DNA from: Dasypus novemcinctus
Lineage: Eukaryota; Chordata; Mammalia; Cingulata; Dasypodidae
DNA length: 64,000 nucleotides
Direction of reading: 5' to 3'
NCBI RefSeq assembly: GCF_030445035.2
Contig: NC_080683.1
Location: forward strand, 94,635,675 to 94,699,674
The translations under genes and the position numbers were made by a program. Below are positions 23,385 to 35,102 of the stretch, piece by piece; position 1 is the stretch's first letter; each line of letters starts with the position of its first letter. A model generated the notes under the pieces. It worked only from the letters and a program-made list of their open reading frames with translations. It did no database searches and was not told the DNA's origin.

Positions 23385-23830
23385 CAGTTGGTTAATGCAA
23401 AGCACATGCATACAATTAATTTAATTCAACAAAGATATTTTGGGCACTTACCATGTGCCAGGGACTGTGCTGGGTGCTTGGGATACATCATTTTAATAAA
23501 AGAGATAAAACTTGCTGTTCTGGGCAGCTTAAACTCTAGTAGCAGAAGAGTGGCAATAAGCATAATACATAAATGTATAATATTTAGACATATGTGATAT
23601 AGTTTATAACAACAACAAAAAAGGCAGGATCACAGGATTCAGGGAGGGGATCTGGTTATGATTTCAGGGTAAACATAATAACTCTCACTGGAAATGTAAG
23701 CTTTGAGCAGTCTTGAAAGAGGTGAGGGATTTAGCTATGAAGCTATTTGGGGTGAAAATGTGCTAGATGGAAGACAGCCAGTACAAAGGCCCTAAAACAA
23801 GAGTATGCCGAGACTGTTCCACAAGTCCAA
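23385..23830 (+). repeat. Old mammalian repeat, family not assigned
   Basis: 'cttaccatgtgccagggactgtgctgggtgcttgggata' and, later, 'gtacaaaggccctaaaacaagag' follow a common ancient mammalian repeat pattern also seen at 59380-59631. Confidence 0.45.
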
Positions 23831-24214
23831 TATTGTGTTTATTGCAATAATGGTTCTACTGTGTTTTAAGCCATATTTTCTGTTATTGATTGCCTCTCCT
23901 CAGGAAAAAAAAAAAGATAGCATATAAAAACAGTTTCGTAAAACAGATTAGGGAGTGGCCATATCACATAAGGTTTCATAGCAGGCAATGACAGCCATGG
24001 GCAAAATTGTGAATTTGGTGTTGTTTGCTACTCAGATGACTTTTAGAAAGCATTTGGTTAAGTAATATTGCTAAGTTTCAATGAGTGAAAAATAGTTTAA
24101 TTGTTTACTCTTCCAGGGGTGTTTGTGTTTAATTAGTGACCACAGAAAATACAATGCTTTTACCCAATGGACTGTGTAATGGATTCCAAGCATGAGCTAA
24201 CCAAGTTTTCAAAG

Positions 24215-24345
24215 TTGCCTTCATGTTAGAATTATCTGGAGAAGTTTAGAAAAGCATACTAATGCCCTGGCCTCACCTAAAATAAAAAAATGAGGCCCTC
24301 CAGGGGTGGGTCCCATGCATCAGTATTTTTAAAAAGCTTATAACG
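24215..24345 (+). mobile_element. MER5-like hAT MITE fragment
   Basis: 'gaattatctggagaagtttagaaa...ctggcctcacc...gaggccctccaggggtgggtcccatgcatcagtattt' resembles MER5A-type elements. Terminal repeats are not preserved clearly. Confidence 0.5.
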
Positions 24346-24439
24346 TCTAAATAGCTTCTGTTCTCTGTAGAAAGGATGAAGGAAGCCAGGACTATGTCCT
24401 ATTCCATAGGATCCTGTTAGATAATTAGCTAATATCATA

Positions 24440-24650
24440 GATTAATAATAATTGCTAACGTTTACTCAGCTCCTTCTGTTCTAGGTAAAGTATAAACATT
24501 TTACAAATATAATTCTCATTTAACCCTCAGAGCAACCAATGGAGAAGGTACTTTTTATTCCTATTTACAGAGGTAAAATCTGACTTGAAAGCCTGCATTT
24601 ATATAACTTAGCTAATGTCAATTAAGTGGCAGAACTAGAGCTTGAACTTA
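24440..24650 (-). repeat. MIR SINE
   Basis: 'taacgtttactcagctccttctgttctaggt...attctcatttaaccctcagagcaacc...aagtggcagaactagagcttgaac' follows the MIR consensus in minus orientation. Confidence 0.6.
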
Positions 24651-24679
24651 GATTCTTCATCTCCAAATTCCATTGTATC

Positions 24680-25370
24680 CTTTATACCAGCTGTTCTGAA
24701 AAATTTTGGCCTCAGGACTCCTTACATTATAATTGTTGAGGACCCTAAAGAGTATTTTTTATGTAGGTTGTATCTGTCACTATTTACCATATTAGAAAAT
24801 AAAACTGAGAAATTTAAATATTTATTTTCTAAAATAAGCACATTCCATGTGAACATAAATTATATTTCTATGTAAAATGATAAAAAATTAGTAGAATGGC
24901 ATTGCTTTACATTTTTATAAATTTCTTTAATGTTTGGCTTAATAGAAAAGTCCCATTCTCATATTTGCTTCTGCATTCAAGCTGCTACAATTTTAATTTT
25001 GGTTAAAGTATATGAAGAAAATCTAACCTCACTCAAATATGTAGTTGGAAAGAGAGAGGTGTAAATGTTGACACATTTCATTATGCAATGTTTAAAAAAA
25101 TCACTACCAATCTAATTAGAAAAGTCTTAAGTATTGGGAAGCTGTGAAGCTCACAGCAACTACAACTTTTTCAAAATCATGTATTTTTCTTGAGAGGTCA
25201 AATGATACCGTTAGCAACAAATACTGTAAGTTGTTTTCCTTAAAGTGGCAGGCACATTTTGTTTTCAAAAAAAAGGATCTGCCAAATATCCACATCTGAA
25301 TAACCATAGTTTGTCTGTCAGTTGTGCCTTCAAATAAAAATGGGGATCCATGAAAAAACAGCATAGTTCA
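24680..25370 (+). repeat. Ancient interspersed repeat, possibly hAT-derived
   Basis: 'ggcctcaggactccttacattataattgttgaggaccctaaagagt' and 'gcattgctttacatttttataaatttctttaatgt' match a widespread mammalian repeat that I recall but cannot name with certainty. No transposase frame remains. Confidence 0.4.
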
Positions 25371-25990
25371 GTTTGCAATTCAAATAATCACTTAAGTGCT
25401 TTTTCTTAAAGAAACAACCACCCTACTTCAGTATACAGAAGGGTTTTATGCATACTAACTGTTTTGTCACTTAGACTGAAAAAGATGTGAACTCAAGGGT
25501 TGATGTTTAATAAAATTAATGATCTTTAAAAATAAATAAATAAAAAAGATAAAGTACATGATTGTCAAAGAACTTGGGCAGCTGTGATAGCAAAGTTCTT
25601 ATAGATAGTGATTTTTAAATACCCCATTACTGTCTTCCCCACATCTCAGTTTTTCCTTGAATTGGAGATTGGAATAACCCAGAGAAATTTCTCTGTGTTC
25701 CCTATCCCCATAAAAATTAAAACACAATATTATCTGTCCTTTATATTTGACTTTTAAAACTTTTTATGAGACACTTCTTTCTTTTTTCTTTACATGCTTC
25801 TTATTCATACACAACTCTCCACTTTAAAATTCAGTTTTCCATAAATAAGCTGCGAACAGAACCTACTCCTTCTACCACAAATAGTATCTCCACAAATCTT
25901 TCTTTTGCTTACCATCTTTTATTCTACATTTCATCAAGAAAATAATATTTTTAGGGATAGACATATATTCCCATGTTTACTCTATTTGCC
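25371..25990. other. NEPN intron 2, no feature seen
   Basis: AT-rich, with a small (AAAT)n at 25528-25545. Nothing else supportable. Confidence 0.5.
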
Positions 25991-25994
25991 ACAA

Positions 25995-26240
25995 TATGCT
26001 AATTAAGATAGAAAGAATACTTATCATTTATTAAGTGCTTACTATGACCACCAGTGAACTTATGTACTTTCATTATCCCAAGTTACTGTTTACAGCAATC
26101 TTATCAAGGGAGGTAGTTGTTTTATCTCTCATTTTACAGATTAAAGCACCAATGCTTAGAGATATTAAGAAACTTGCTCAAAGTCACATTGTAAATAAGT
26201 GGAGTCAAAAATTAAACTGAATCCAGAGCCATTTTTAGCC
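25995..26240 (-). repeat. MIR SINE
   Basis: 'tatcatttattaagtgcttactatga...cattttacagattaaagcacc...aaacttgctcaaagtcacattgtaaataagtgg' is a nearly full MIR in minus orientation. Confidence 0.7.
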
Positions 26241-26339
26241 AGTGCATGATCCTGCCTCTGAGATTAACTGTCAACAAGACTTTCTACTACCCTAGAACTT
26301 AGAACACCCAAGAACAAGGCCACACTTTTAAGCAAAAAA

Positions 26340-26905
26340 ATAATATAATTTTTTAAAAAGGTATTTAGATTACATAAATATTACAAAGCAAAATATGGGG
26401 GATTCCCATATGCCCTGATCCCCACACCACCCACATTTACCCACATTAACAACATCCTTCATTAGTGTGGTACATTCATTGCAATTGATGAACATATTTT
26501 GGAGCATTGCCACTAAAGCATGGATTATAGTTTACATTGTAGTTTATACTCTTTGCCACACAATTCTGTAGGTTATGGCAAGATATATAATGGCCTATAT
26601 TTGTTGTTGCAATGTCATTGGACAATTCCTAAGTCCCCAAAATGTCCCTGTATTACATCTGTTTTTCCTCCCCTTTACTTCAAAACCTCCAATGGCCACT
26701 GTCTTCACATCAGCGATATAAGTTCTTCCATTGCTAGAATCACAGTAAGTCTATAGTAGAATACCAGTTAGTCCACTCTAGTCCATAGTTCATTCCCTAA
26801 TCCTGAGGATCCTGGGATGGTGATGCACACTACACCTCTAATTGAGAAGGGCCTTTAGTCCCATATGAGGGCCTCACATTTTTGATGCTTCGCATTTCAC
26901 TAATC
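26340..26905 (-). repeat. L1 3' end (xenarthran type)
   Basis: 'gggggattcccatatgccc...ttcattagtgtggtacattcattgcaattgatg...ggatggtgatgcacactacacc' matches the L1 3' UTR at 16213 and 19734, and is more diverged. Confidence 0.7.
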
Positions 26906-28505
26906 TGCAGCCTAGTGACCAAATTGCATCATCTCTTAATTATTTACTCCTTGGACAATTCAAATCCATAATCAGGTAGCATTTGATTTTACTTACATAC
27001 AAGTGCCATCTACTGGCAAAATGAGGTATGCCACTGTTTACTCTAAAAGGGAAAACTATGCAAAGAATACATGACATTTCCAGAAACTTGTTTGCCTTAA
27101 AATTAGGGGCCACCTTTTTATGTAAATCAGAATTATAAAAACAAAGTCTATCAAAGTAAAATATAACTATCAAAAGTCACAAAACCAGTATAATAATTAG
27201 TGATCTTCTTATAAGTTAGACCTTTAGTATAAACCTGTGTCCCTCTCTGATTGACAGAGTGTTTTGATGAAAATAATCACCTGGGTAACTAAACCCCTTT
27301 AAAATGCAGAAGGGTTTTATTATGTATTGATTCAGTTACTGTAAAACTCCACCAAATTCACAATTCTTTTATAGGACTTAATGGCTAAGCATTAGAACAT
27401 AGCCATGGGGCTGCTCTGTTGGAATAATGGAATTGTAATTATAAATAATAAATATGCAAATGTGCAAACAAAAATCAAGAAAAACAAAAGGTACTTCTAA
27501 GACCAGGCACAATTTTTGGATACCCAGCACAGAACTGAATAATTGTATTTATTTAAAAGAAAACTTGCTGTGTTCATTTTCATTATGTGACCTCTGTGTA
27601 TTGAGCATTTTCACCTGTAGGGTAATACCCAAAATAATACCATCACTATTTTAAAGATGGAAAATCAGAAGCTTTAAGAAGACAAATAACTTTCCTAATA
27701 CCACATACTGGTAAATACAAGGACCAGAGTTAGAACTCAGTTCTTAGTAAGTAGAGACATTTTTACTCTTCAATTTACTCTGCTAGATTGTTCCAAAATT
27801 CTGCTGCCTTGTCCTTTGAGTGGGAACAATGTCTTACTTACGATTACACAGTCTATTAGTAGTCTATCTTCCCTTTCAAAAAACCTAAACATAAGAGATT
27901 TCCTGTGTACCTTTAGAGCTGTAGCTTATGTAAGATCTATGTGCACAAAATTGCATTGTTTATGGGATTAATTTAAAAATGAATTTAATTTTCAAACTGT
28001 TAAAATGTATGAAGCGATTTTCTGATAAATTAGTCTACTTCGCTAAGTAAATTTTATTCCTTAAAAGCAGAAGTCACTTTAAATAATTAAAGCTTAAAAT
28101 ACCGAAAAGCACAGACATTTATGTATGTACTATGATGCTTAGGGTATGAAGGCAAATATAAAACGACCAGTTTAATTTAAAAAGAAAAATACAACAACAA
28201 GATTTAGGCTAAGTACCAATAACCTAAAAAGTTAACCTTTTGGACTGAAACATATAAAAGAATAATATTACAACAAGCAAAAGGTAATTTTGTCATAAAC
28301 TATCATCAGACTCATTGGTTTTTCTCTCTTTGATTTAGCTATAGTATAACTGGAACCTCACCCCAGTAAGTTTCATTGCTCATGAACACACATCCAATGT
28401 ATTCACACTGTCTGAAAACAGCTATGGATGGTATTTAAATATGAAAGACCTGTTTTCCCCTGTAAAACGCTCCAACTTATCAAACTATATAAAAAAGAAA
28501 AGCCC
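26906..28505. other. NEPN intron 2, one MIR, otherwise empty
   Basis: A weak MIR in minus orientation lies at about 27600-27760 ('aaagatggaaaatcagaagctttaag...'). No gene seen in the rest. Confidence 0.45.
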
Positions 28506-28509
28506 TTAA

Positions 28510-28895
28510 GGGAAGCGGATGTGGCTCAAATGATTGGGCTCTTGTCTACCATATAGAAGGTCCAGGGTTTGATTCCTAGGGGCTCCTGGTGAAAGCAAGC
28601 TGGCCTGCGTGGTGTGCTGGCCCATGCAGGAGTCCTGGCCTGCACAGAAAGCTGGTGTAGCAAGATGACAGAGCAAAATGAGACACAGAGGAGAGACAAA
28701 CAGAGACACAGCAGATCAGGGAGCTGAGGTGGCGCAAGAGGTTGAGCACCTCTCTCCCACTCTCTCCAAGGATTGGTTTCCTGTACTGCCTAAAGGAAAG
28801 ACAAATGGACACAGAAGAACACACAGTGAATAGACACAAAAAGCAGACAGCGAGCACAAAACAAGGGGGTGCGTGTGTATGGATAAATAAATCTT
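28510..28895 (+). mobile_element. Long DAS-type SINE
   Basis: tRNA-like head (gcggatgtggctcaaatgattgg, gggtttgattccta), body with 'cagggagctgaggtggcgcaag', and an 'acacagaagaacacacag' segment. Tail with aaataaatctttt. It is immediately followed by an oppositely oriented SINE. Confidence 0.85.
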
Positions 28896-28905
28896 TTGAA
28901 AAACA

Positions 28906-29338
28906 CTTTTTTTTCAGGTCTTTTTTTTTCTTTTTTAAGATTCATTATATATTTATTTCTCTCCCCTTCCCCTCATTTGTCTGCTCTCTGTGTCCATTTG
29001 CTGTGTGTTCTTCTGTGTCCACTTGTATTCTTGTCAGTGGCACTGGGAAACTGCATCTTTTTTGTTGCATCATCTTGCTGCTTCAGCTCTCCATGTGTGC
29101 GGCGCCACTCTTGGGTAGGCTGTACTTTTTTGCATGGGGCAGTTCTCCTTACAGGGTGCACGCCTTGCGCGTGGGGCTCCCCTACACAGGGGACACCCCT
29201 GCGTGGCATGGCACTCCTTGTGTACATCAGCACTGTGCATGGTCCAGCTCCACATGGGTCAAGGAGGCCGGGGGTTTGAACCCTGGACCTCCCATGTGGT
29301 AGGTGGATGCTGTAGCAGTTGAGCCAAATCCGCTTCAC
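28906..29338 (-). mobile_element. Long DAS-type SINE with target duplication
   Basis: Minus orientation, T-rich start (tail) and 'gagccaaatccgcttc' end (head). The flanking 'tgaaaaaca' occurs at 28897-28905 and 29339-29347. Long overlapping frames on both strands are repeat artefacts. Confidence 0.85.
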
Positions 29339-29523
29339 TGAAAAACAGCACTTAATGCAAAGTTGCTTTGTAGCAAAAGAGATTTTCAGTTCACAACTGT
29401 GATTCTAATGTATTTTTTATCAACAGGCATCATCCTGTCATGTTTCAAATATGCACCAACTGTTTTAAAAACATTTTTCCCTTGATTATAAAGAAATAGC
29501 TGTTCAGGGTTAAAAAATTATTA

Positions 29524-29617
29524 TGCTGGGGCGCAGATGTAACTCAGTGGTTGACTGCCTGCCTCCCATGTACAAGGTCCCAGAGTCAATCCCCAGTACC
29601 TCCTATAAAAAAAAACA
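29524..29617 (+). mobile_element. Monomeric tRNA-Ala-like SINE
   Basis: About 85 bp plus A tail. 'gatgtaactcagtggttgac...gtcccagagtcaatccccagtacctcc' closely parallels tRNA-Ala D and T arms. It lacks CCA context and has a degenerate anticodon region, so it is a SINE, not a tRNA gene. Confidence 0.75.
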
Positions 29618-30604
29618 CATATTTGCTCAACCAGAGCCTTTGTTGATACATAAACACGTAATTTACGTATTTAGGGAAATTCAGTTTTGTATTCCATTTT
29701 TTCCCATTTAATATTATGGATTTTTTTTTTTCTTTTCCTTTTTCTCTTCCTCTCTGCTTTTACTGGTATCATCTTGGTCCCATGAAGCTTAATTTATTTA
29801 GTGTGTTATGATCATTTACAGTTGTTCATTTCTTTTATTGCTCAAATTGCCCCAAATTTGGCTAGTGAAATCCCATCTAAGGTGCTTCTTGTGTTCAGAA
29901 GACATGATTCCATTAGTCTTTGAACATTTCATTGCTTCTGGCCAGAAGTTCTAGGCTCACCTTGACATTTCTTGCCCCAGACTTGGAAGCCATCATTTCT
30001 CTAAGGAGCTCTAGTTCTTTTTGGTGGATATTGGAATTTAGAAACTTAATATCTGTGTGTGCTATTTGCTAGGGCTGTTGGGGTGGCATTGCTACTAGGG
30101 TATAGCGTTGCCTCTCTGAACTTTCAGTTCACAGAGTGAGAAGATATGTTTTTTTAATTCACATTGATATTTGCAATTTTTACTTAATATTTCAGAGGGT
30201 TTTTTTGTTCTTTTCTTTTATATTTATATTTCTTTTCTCTTGCAATGAATTTCTTGGTTTCTAATAACAGTGTATTTGCATTTTTGTTTTGTCTTATGGT
30301 ATTCATTGAAAGTTTCAAAATTTCATTATTAACATTACCAGTAACAATAAACATATTGAGGGAAATTTCTTTGTAGGTCCCTTTGTCCTTTGAGTCTAAG
30401 GTGTAGGCTATATCCACTAAGGATGTTGGGTCAGAGTACTTTTTTTCCTATGATTATGTTACTATCACAAACATTTAATTAATTAACTAGATGTGTTAGT
30501 TTCTGCTTTTGTTCAATTTAGAGTTTGATTTTGTTTTCTTTATTAATTTATTTTGTGAATGTGTAAAACATTAACAAGGTTCAAATGTCAAAACCATATG
30601 GAAG

Positions 30605-30712
30605 GGAATGGATGTAGCTCAAGTGGTTGAGCTCCTGCTTCCTTTGAATGAGGTCCTGGGTTCAATTCTTGGTACCTCCTAAAACAAAACAAACAAAACA
30701 AAACAAAACAAA
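30605..30712 (+). mobile_element. Monomeric tRNA-Ala-like SINE
   Basis: 'ggatgtagctcaagtggttgag...gaggtcctgggttcaattcttggtacctcc' followed by an (AAAAC)n tail. Inserted in the L1 at 29815-32225. Confidence 0.8.
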
Positions 30713-31321
30713 ATATATGAAACCAATTAAATCCTATAGGTAGTCATTTATATTCATTTCTGTTGTTTTTTTTACAGAAATAAGCAAATATATGTATACA
30801 TATTCTTATTTTCCCTTCTTTTTTACACAAAAATTAGCATACTACATACACTATTCTGCTCCTTGCTTTTTTTTCTTAACCATACTTTCTGGAAATCATT
30901 TTCTGGTAATACATAGAGAACAGCCCTCTTTCCCTTTTTAAAGACTGCATATAGACCTTTACAGGTGGACTGGGTTATTTATAATCCTTTGCTATTATAA
31001 ATAATGTCGCAATAAATGCCTTTTATATTTGTGGAGTCTTATCTTCAGGGCATAAGACTACAAATAAGATTGCTGGGTGAAAGAGTGAATAAACATGTTA
31101 TTTTGTTGACACTGCTAAATTCTCTTCCATAGGTGCTTTGCCACTTTAGACTCCCACCAGTGATGCATAAAAATATGTTTCCCCACAGTTTTGCTTAAGC
31201 ATGTGTTGCTAAGTTTTAGGACTTTCATTGATCTGATAGGTGAAAAATGGCATCTCTGTGGTTTTAATTTTCATTTCTCTTATTCTGAGTATGGTTGAAG
31301 ACTTAAGGGTCATTTTCTTTT

Positions 31322-31630
31322 CTTTTTTAAAAAAGATTTATTTTATTTATTTATCCCCACCCCCCTGTCACTTGCTTGCTGTCTGCTCTCTGTGTCCATT
31401 CACTGTGTGTTCTTCTGTGTCTGCTTGTCTCTCTTTCCTGTGTCATCTTGCTGCGCCAGTTTTCCGGGGGCACGGGCTGTCAGCTCTCTGTGGGCATGGG
31501 CCTTCAGCTCTCTGTGGGCAAGGGCCATCAGCCAGCTTTGCCTTCACAAGGAGGCCCTGGGAAGTGAACTCAGGGCCTCCCATATGGTAGATGGGAGCCA
31601 AATCGATTGGGCCACACATCTGCTTCCCTG
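31322..31630 (-). mobile_element. DAS-type SINE
   Basis: Minus orientation. It carries a local tandem of 'tcagctctctgtgggca' (three imperfect copies, about 31470-31535) in the body. 'ttttctttt' flanks both ends. Confidence 0.8.
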
Positions 31631-32245
31631 CTTTTCTTTTTACATGAACTTCTGTTTGTGTTTTTTGCCCAATTATTGTCTGACTTTTAATTAGTTTCTT
31701 CTCAATTTTTAAGAGTTCTTTATAGATTACTGAGATTAGCTCTTTGTGATATACATTACAAATATTTCCCCCCAGTTTATCATTTGTTTTTTGACTTTGC
31801 ATGTTTCTTTTGTGATATGCAATTTCCTTATTTTTTTTGATGTAGTTGATTTATCAACCTTTATTGCATTTTAATGGATATTTGAGTCATATTTAGAAAA
31901 GCTTTCCCATAAAATTAGTATTTTAAAAATTATTTGAAAACATGACTCTCATGATCACCGAACAGTCCATCATTATCCTTGTAATTTCCATATTATTTGA
32001 CACTAATCTTTTATAATTTTTTGGTGTCATAAATAAAATCAAATATATGATAAGATTATTTATAAATAAATCTATATTCACTTTCATTATTTCCTAGGTT
32101 GAAAGGCACAGACATTATTTAGATTTGATATATGTTACCAAATTATTTCCGAAAATGTACCACTTTATACTCGCACCAATGGTATATGAGTTTTCACTTC
32201 ACTATACTCTTAGCAGCAATAAGTTCAAAAATTTAAAACCAAAAC

Positions 32246-32312
32246 CTCTTTACATTTTTCTTGTCAAACTTGTTTGAATGGTAATCATATTTGACAAGAA
32301 AAATGTAAAGAG
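32246..32312. repeat. Perfect 23-bp hairpin
   Basis: Left arm 32246-32268 and right arm 32290-32312 are perfect reverse complements of 23 bases each, with a 21-base loop. The arms read ctctttacatttttcttg... and its complement. Located in NEPN intron 2, about 250 bp before exon 3, next to the L1 end. No assigned function. Confidence 0.9.
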
Positions 32313-32559
32313 TTTTATGAATAAGAACCACAAAAATCAAATGATTAGAAAAAAAGACCCATGAGAAGGGGTGCAAGCCATATAGAATACAACTGAGGTT
32401 TGCTCTTATAATTAATTTTTTTAAATACAAAGCTGTGTTCTAGCTTCCGCCTGGACAGAACTACAGAGAATAAGTGGATATTGCTCAATTCATGTTTCTT
32501 TGACAGTTACAGAATGATGCTCATGGCTTCCTCTTCTGCTCTATTTCCACACTTTGCAG

Positions 32560-33007
32560 GCTCCCAGAGACCTTAGCCAGGCTGGACCTAAAAGGCAATG
32601 CCATCCAGGATATTGCTGAGAGGGAGATCAAGGATCTAAAGCAACTTCAGGTTTTAAATCTCAGGAACAACAAGATCTCTGCGTTAGACCTCAAAGCCTT
32701 GGAAAGTCTGCCTCGTCTCAGGCATCTGTATCTGGATGGAAATCCATGGAATTGCACCTGCAGCCTCCTACAAGCCAGGGAAGTCCTGAAGGCCAAGGGC
32801 ACAGATGTGAGGGGGGGACAGTGTGCAGCACCAGCGGAACGTCAAGGGGAGAGCTGGATGTCCTCCAAGATGATTATGAGGCAATGTGAGCATCATTTAC
32901 ATCTGACTGAGAAAAACGAAGAGACCAAAAAGAAACCAAAACTTGAAGACTACTCCAGCATCAGATTCGACATGGATGATGATTATTATGATTATGAAAT
33001 AGATTAA
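32560..33007 (+). CDS. NEPN: NEPN coding exon 3 (last LRRs, C-terminal cap, acidic tail)
   Basis: Acceptor ctttgcag ends at 32559. The first base completes codon 364 and residues 365-512 follow. It contains the last LRRs (LARLDLKGNAI, LQVLNLRNNKI, LRHLYLDGNPW), then a cysteine-capped LRRCT region (NPWNCTC... GGQC... RQC). A basic stretch (KKKPK) follows, and an acidic, tyrosine-rich end with DMDDDYYDYEID before TAA at 33005-33007. NCT is a sequon. The acidic-tyrosine tail could be sulfated (inference). No inactivating change is seen. Confidence 0.93.
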
Positions 33008-33280
33008 GTAGGAGCTGTGCTTCCAGCTTAGAAAAAGTTGAGTAACGTTCAATCTCTTAAACCGAAATACACTATAAATTTAGATAGGCAAGCCTCTTTT
33101 TGTTAGTTTTAGTTTTAGGTTTTTTTTAAAGAATAAAATGAGGGTTAAGGATAAACTGATGTGAGGGGAAGTAGAAAGGAGCATTGGTAAGAATGTAAGA
33201 TTTCTTCTATTTTAAAAATAATTTGTGTTTTGTATTAAAACAGATAATATGCCAAATAAAGTAATAAAGACCAAAAAAAA
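33008..33280 (+). terminator. NEPN: NEPN 3' UTR with poly(A) signals
   Basis: About 265 bases after the stop there are two overlapping-range AATAAA hexamers, at 33255-33260 and 33263-33268. Cleavage would fall near 33280. The genomic A13 run at 33273-33285 is just downstream. Confidence 0.7.
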
Positions 33281-33285
33281 AAAAA

Positions 33286-35071
33286 CCATTATATGGCTAA
33301 CTTCTTGCAAATAGAGTTGCCCATTTTATCAAGTAAAAAAGTGATTATTTTTGCATGTAAAGCTGGAGTTATAGGCCTGCACTACAGGCTTAGGCTGCAA
33401 GTGATAAAAACGGACTCTGCTTAAATTAAGCAAGAAAGAATGTAGTGGGAAAGGATTTAGGATAGCCCATAGAATCAAAGGAAAAGTCAAAGGACCTGAA
33501 AAGGACAAGGATGAGAGTCGTTTCAGGGCTCCAGGGAAGATGTAATGGAGAGACAGCCAGCTTCTGCAGGGTTCTCCTCTGCAGAATGAGTCGCCTATCA
33601 CTATGTTCAGTATTAGTTTCCCTCCTCTCCAGATTCAGATCCTCAGAGAAAGAGAGGCCATTTTGAGTGACATATTTGCCCCATGGCCAAGGGGCAGTAG
33701 GGCATTTGGTTTGACAGTCTTAGCAAGACCAAAGGGACACCAGAAGGGAAATGTAAGCTGGTATCTTAAATCCTATGTAGATGTCCCTACAACTGCCTCC
33801 CTGAAAAGAGTTGTGCTTTGATTTTTATTCAGTTTTCCCTGAGCGGACCACAGTCCTCCCACTGCCTTCTTTTCATTAACTGCCTGCTGTTGGGAGTTGT
33901 CTGGAGAGAGAGGGAGGTTCGTCTTCAAGACCGGGGAAGGTGGGTGTAAGTTGAGTGCCATTGGAGCTGGAGAAAGGGTAGTCGTTTGAGCACAGGGGTA
34001 CATTTGGTGTCTGAGAAAAGAGATTATTTGGGGGCAGATGAAGAAATGGGATACAAACTTCCAGACAATGGTTTTTCCTATGTTACTTTTCATGCCTGTT
34101 TCCTAATCCATAAAATGGGGATTATGAGTACTACCTCCTAATTCTTCTGAATGAACCTAAATGGAAGAAAAACATCCAAACCACTCCCACAATTTGCAAA
34201 TCTGCCCTCCCTCCAAATGGAGATACAGTCTCACATCCTGGATGCCAATCACATGGTTGCCCACTTACAACATGAGGCCATGTCAAATGACGCTCTTTCA
34301 CTCACTGCCTCCCAAACCCCTGACATTTCAAATCATGCCTGCTTAGATCCCCAAGAACCAGAACTGAGCCCATTGCCTAGTCATACCCTCCTACTGCCGG
34401 CTCCCTTGGCGATCCAAATCCTGGTGGTACCCTTCAAATTGGTCCCTGTATGGGCTTGATTGATCTCTGAGACGGGGAAATCGATTCCCACTGAGCCTGG
34501 GAGAAGGGAACCAGGGTTTCTTCCTGATTTGGAACCCCAAAAGGAATATCTGAAGTGAATGATTCTGAAGAGAAAATGCCAGATGGTCTACCTCGGATTC
34601 CTGGTCACAAGCAAAAGTCCTGCTTTAATCAGTGCAGTTGTGTTCATTAAAAAGCATTCTTTGTTTCTACTCAGAATTGCTCAGAACTTATACACTTTTT
34701 TTCTGTGTTTTTCCTCACAGACATTAAAAATTTTTTTAGGCAATATATGCAACACCAGGAAATTCTGTAGACTTGCTTCCTTCTGATATTATGGCTCTCC
34801 TCTAATACCTTTGCAAAGGGGTTCATAATCTCAAAAATCTCTACTTGGTTGCTCCTGTTGCATCTCAGCTATTAACTTTGGAGGGAGGAGGTTCATGGGT
34901 GTCCTGGTTTCAGAGGGGGAAAAATATTTTCAAGATTGATGCTCAGAAAACTGCTTCCTCAGAAGTCCTTTTTCTCAACAGTTGTTTCCTATGTCCCCTC
35001 ATCAAACTATGCCCTGGTCCTGAGACTGAAGCAAAAACCTCTGGTCTCCTGTTATAAAACTCAACCATTGT

Positions 35072-35102
<31 letters not shown>

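Larger units (their letters stand above)
29815..32225 (-). repeat. Old L1, minus strand, with two SINE insertions
   Basis: Antisense L1 3'-half sequence: 'cttgccccagacttggaagccatcatttctctaaggagc', then 'aagattgctgggtgaaagag', 'ctcccaccagtgatgc', 'gtgaaaaatggcatctctg', and after the SINE 'tttttgcccaattattgtc...agagttctttatagat'. It is heavily decayed, with no usable ORF2. Confidence 0.7.
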
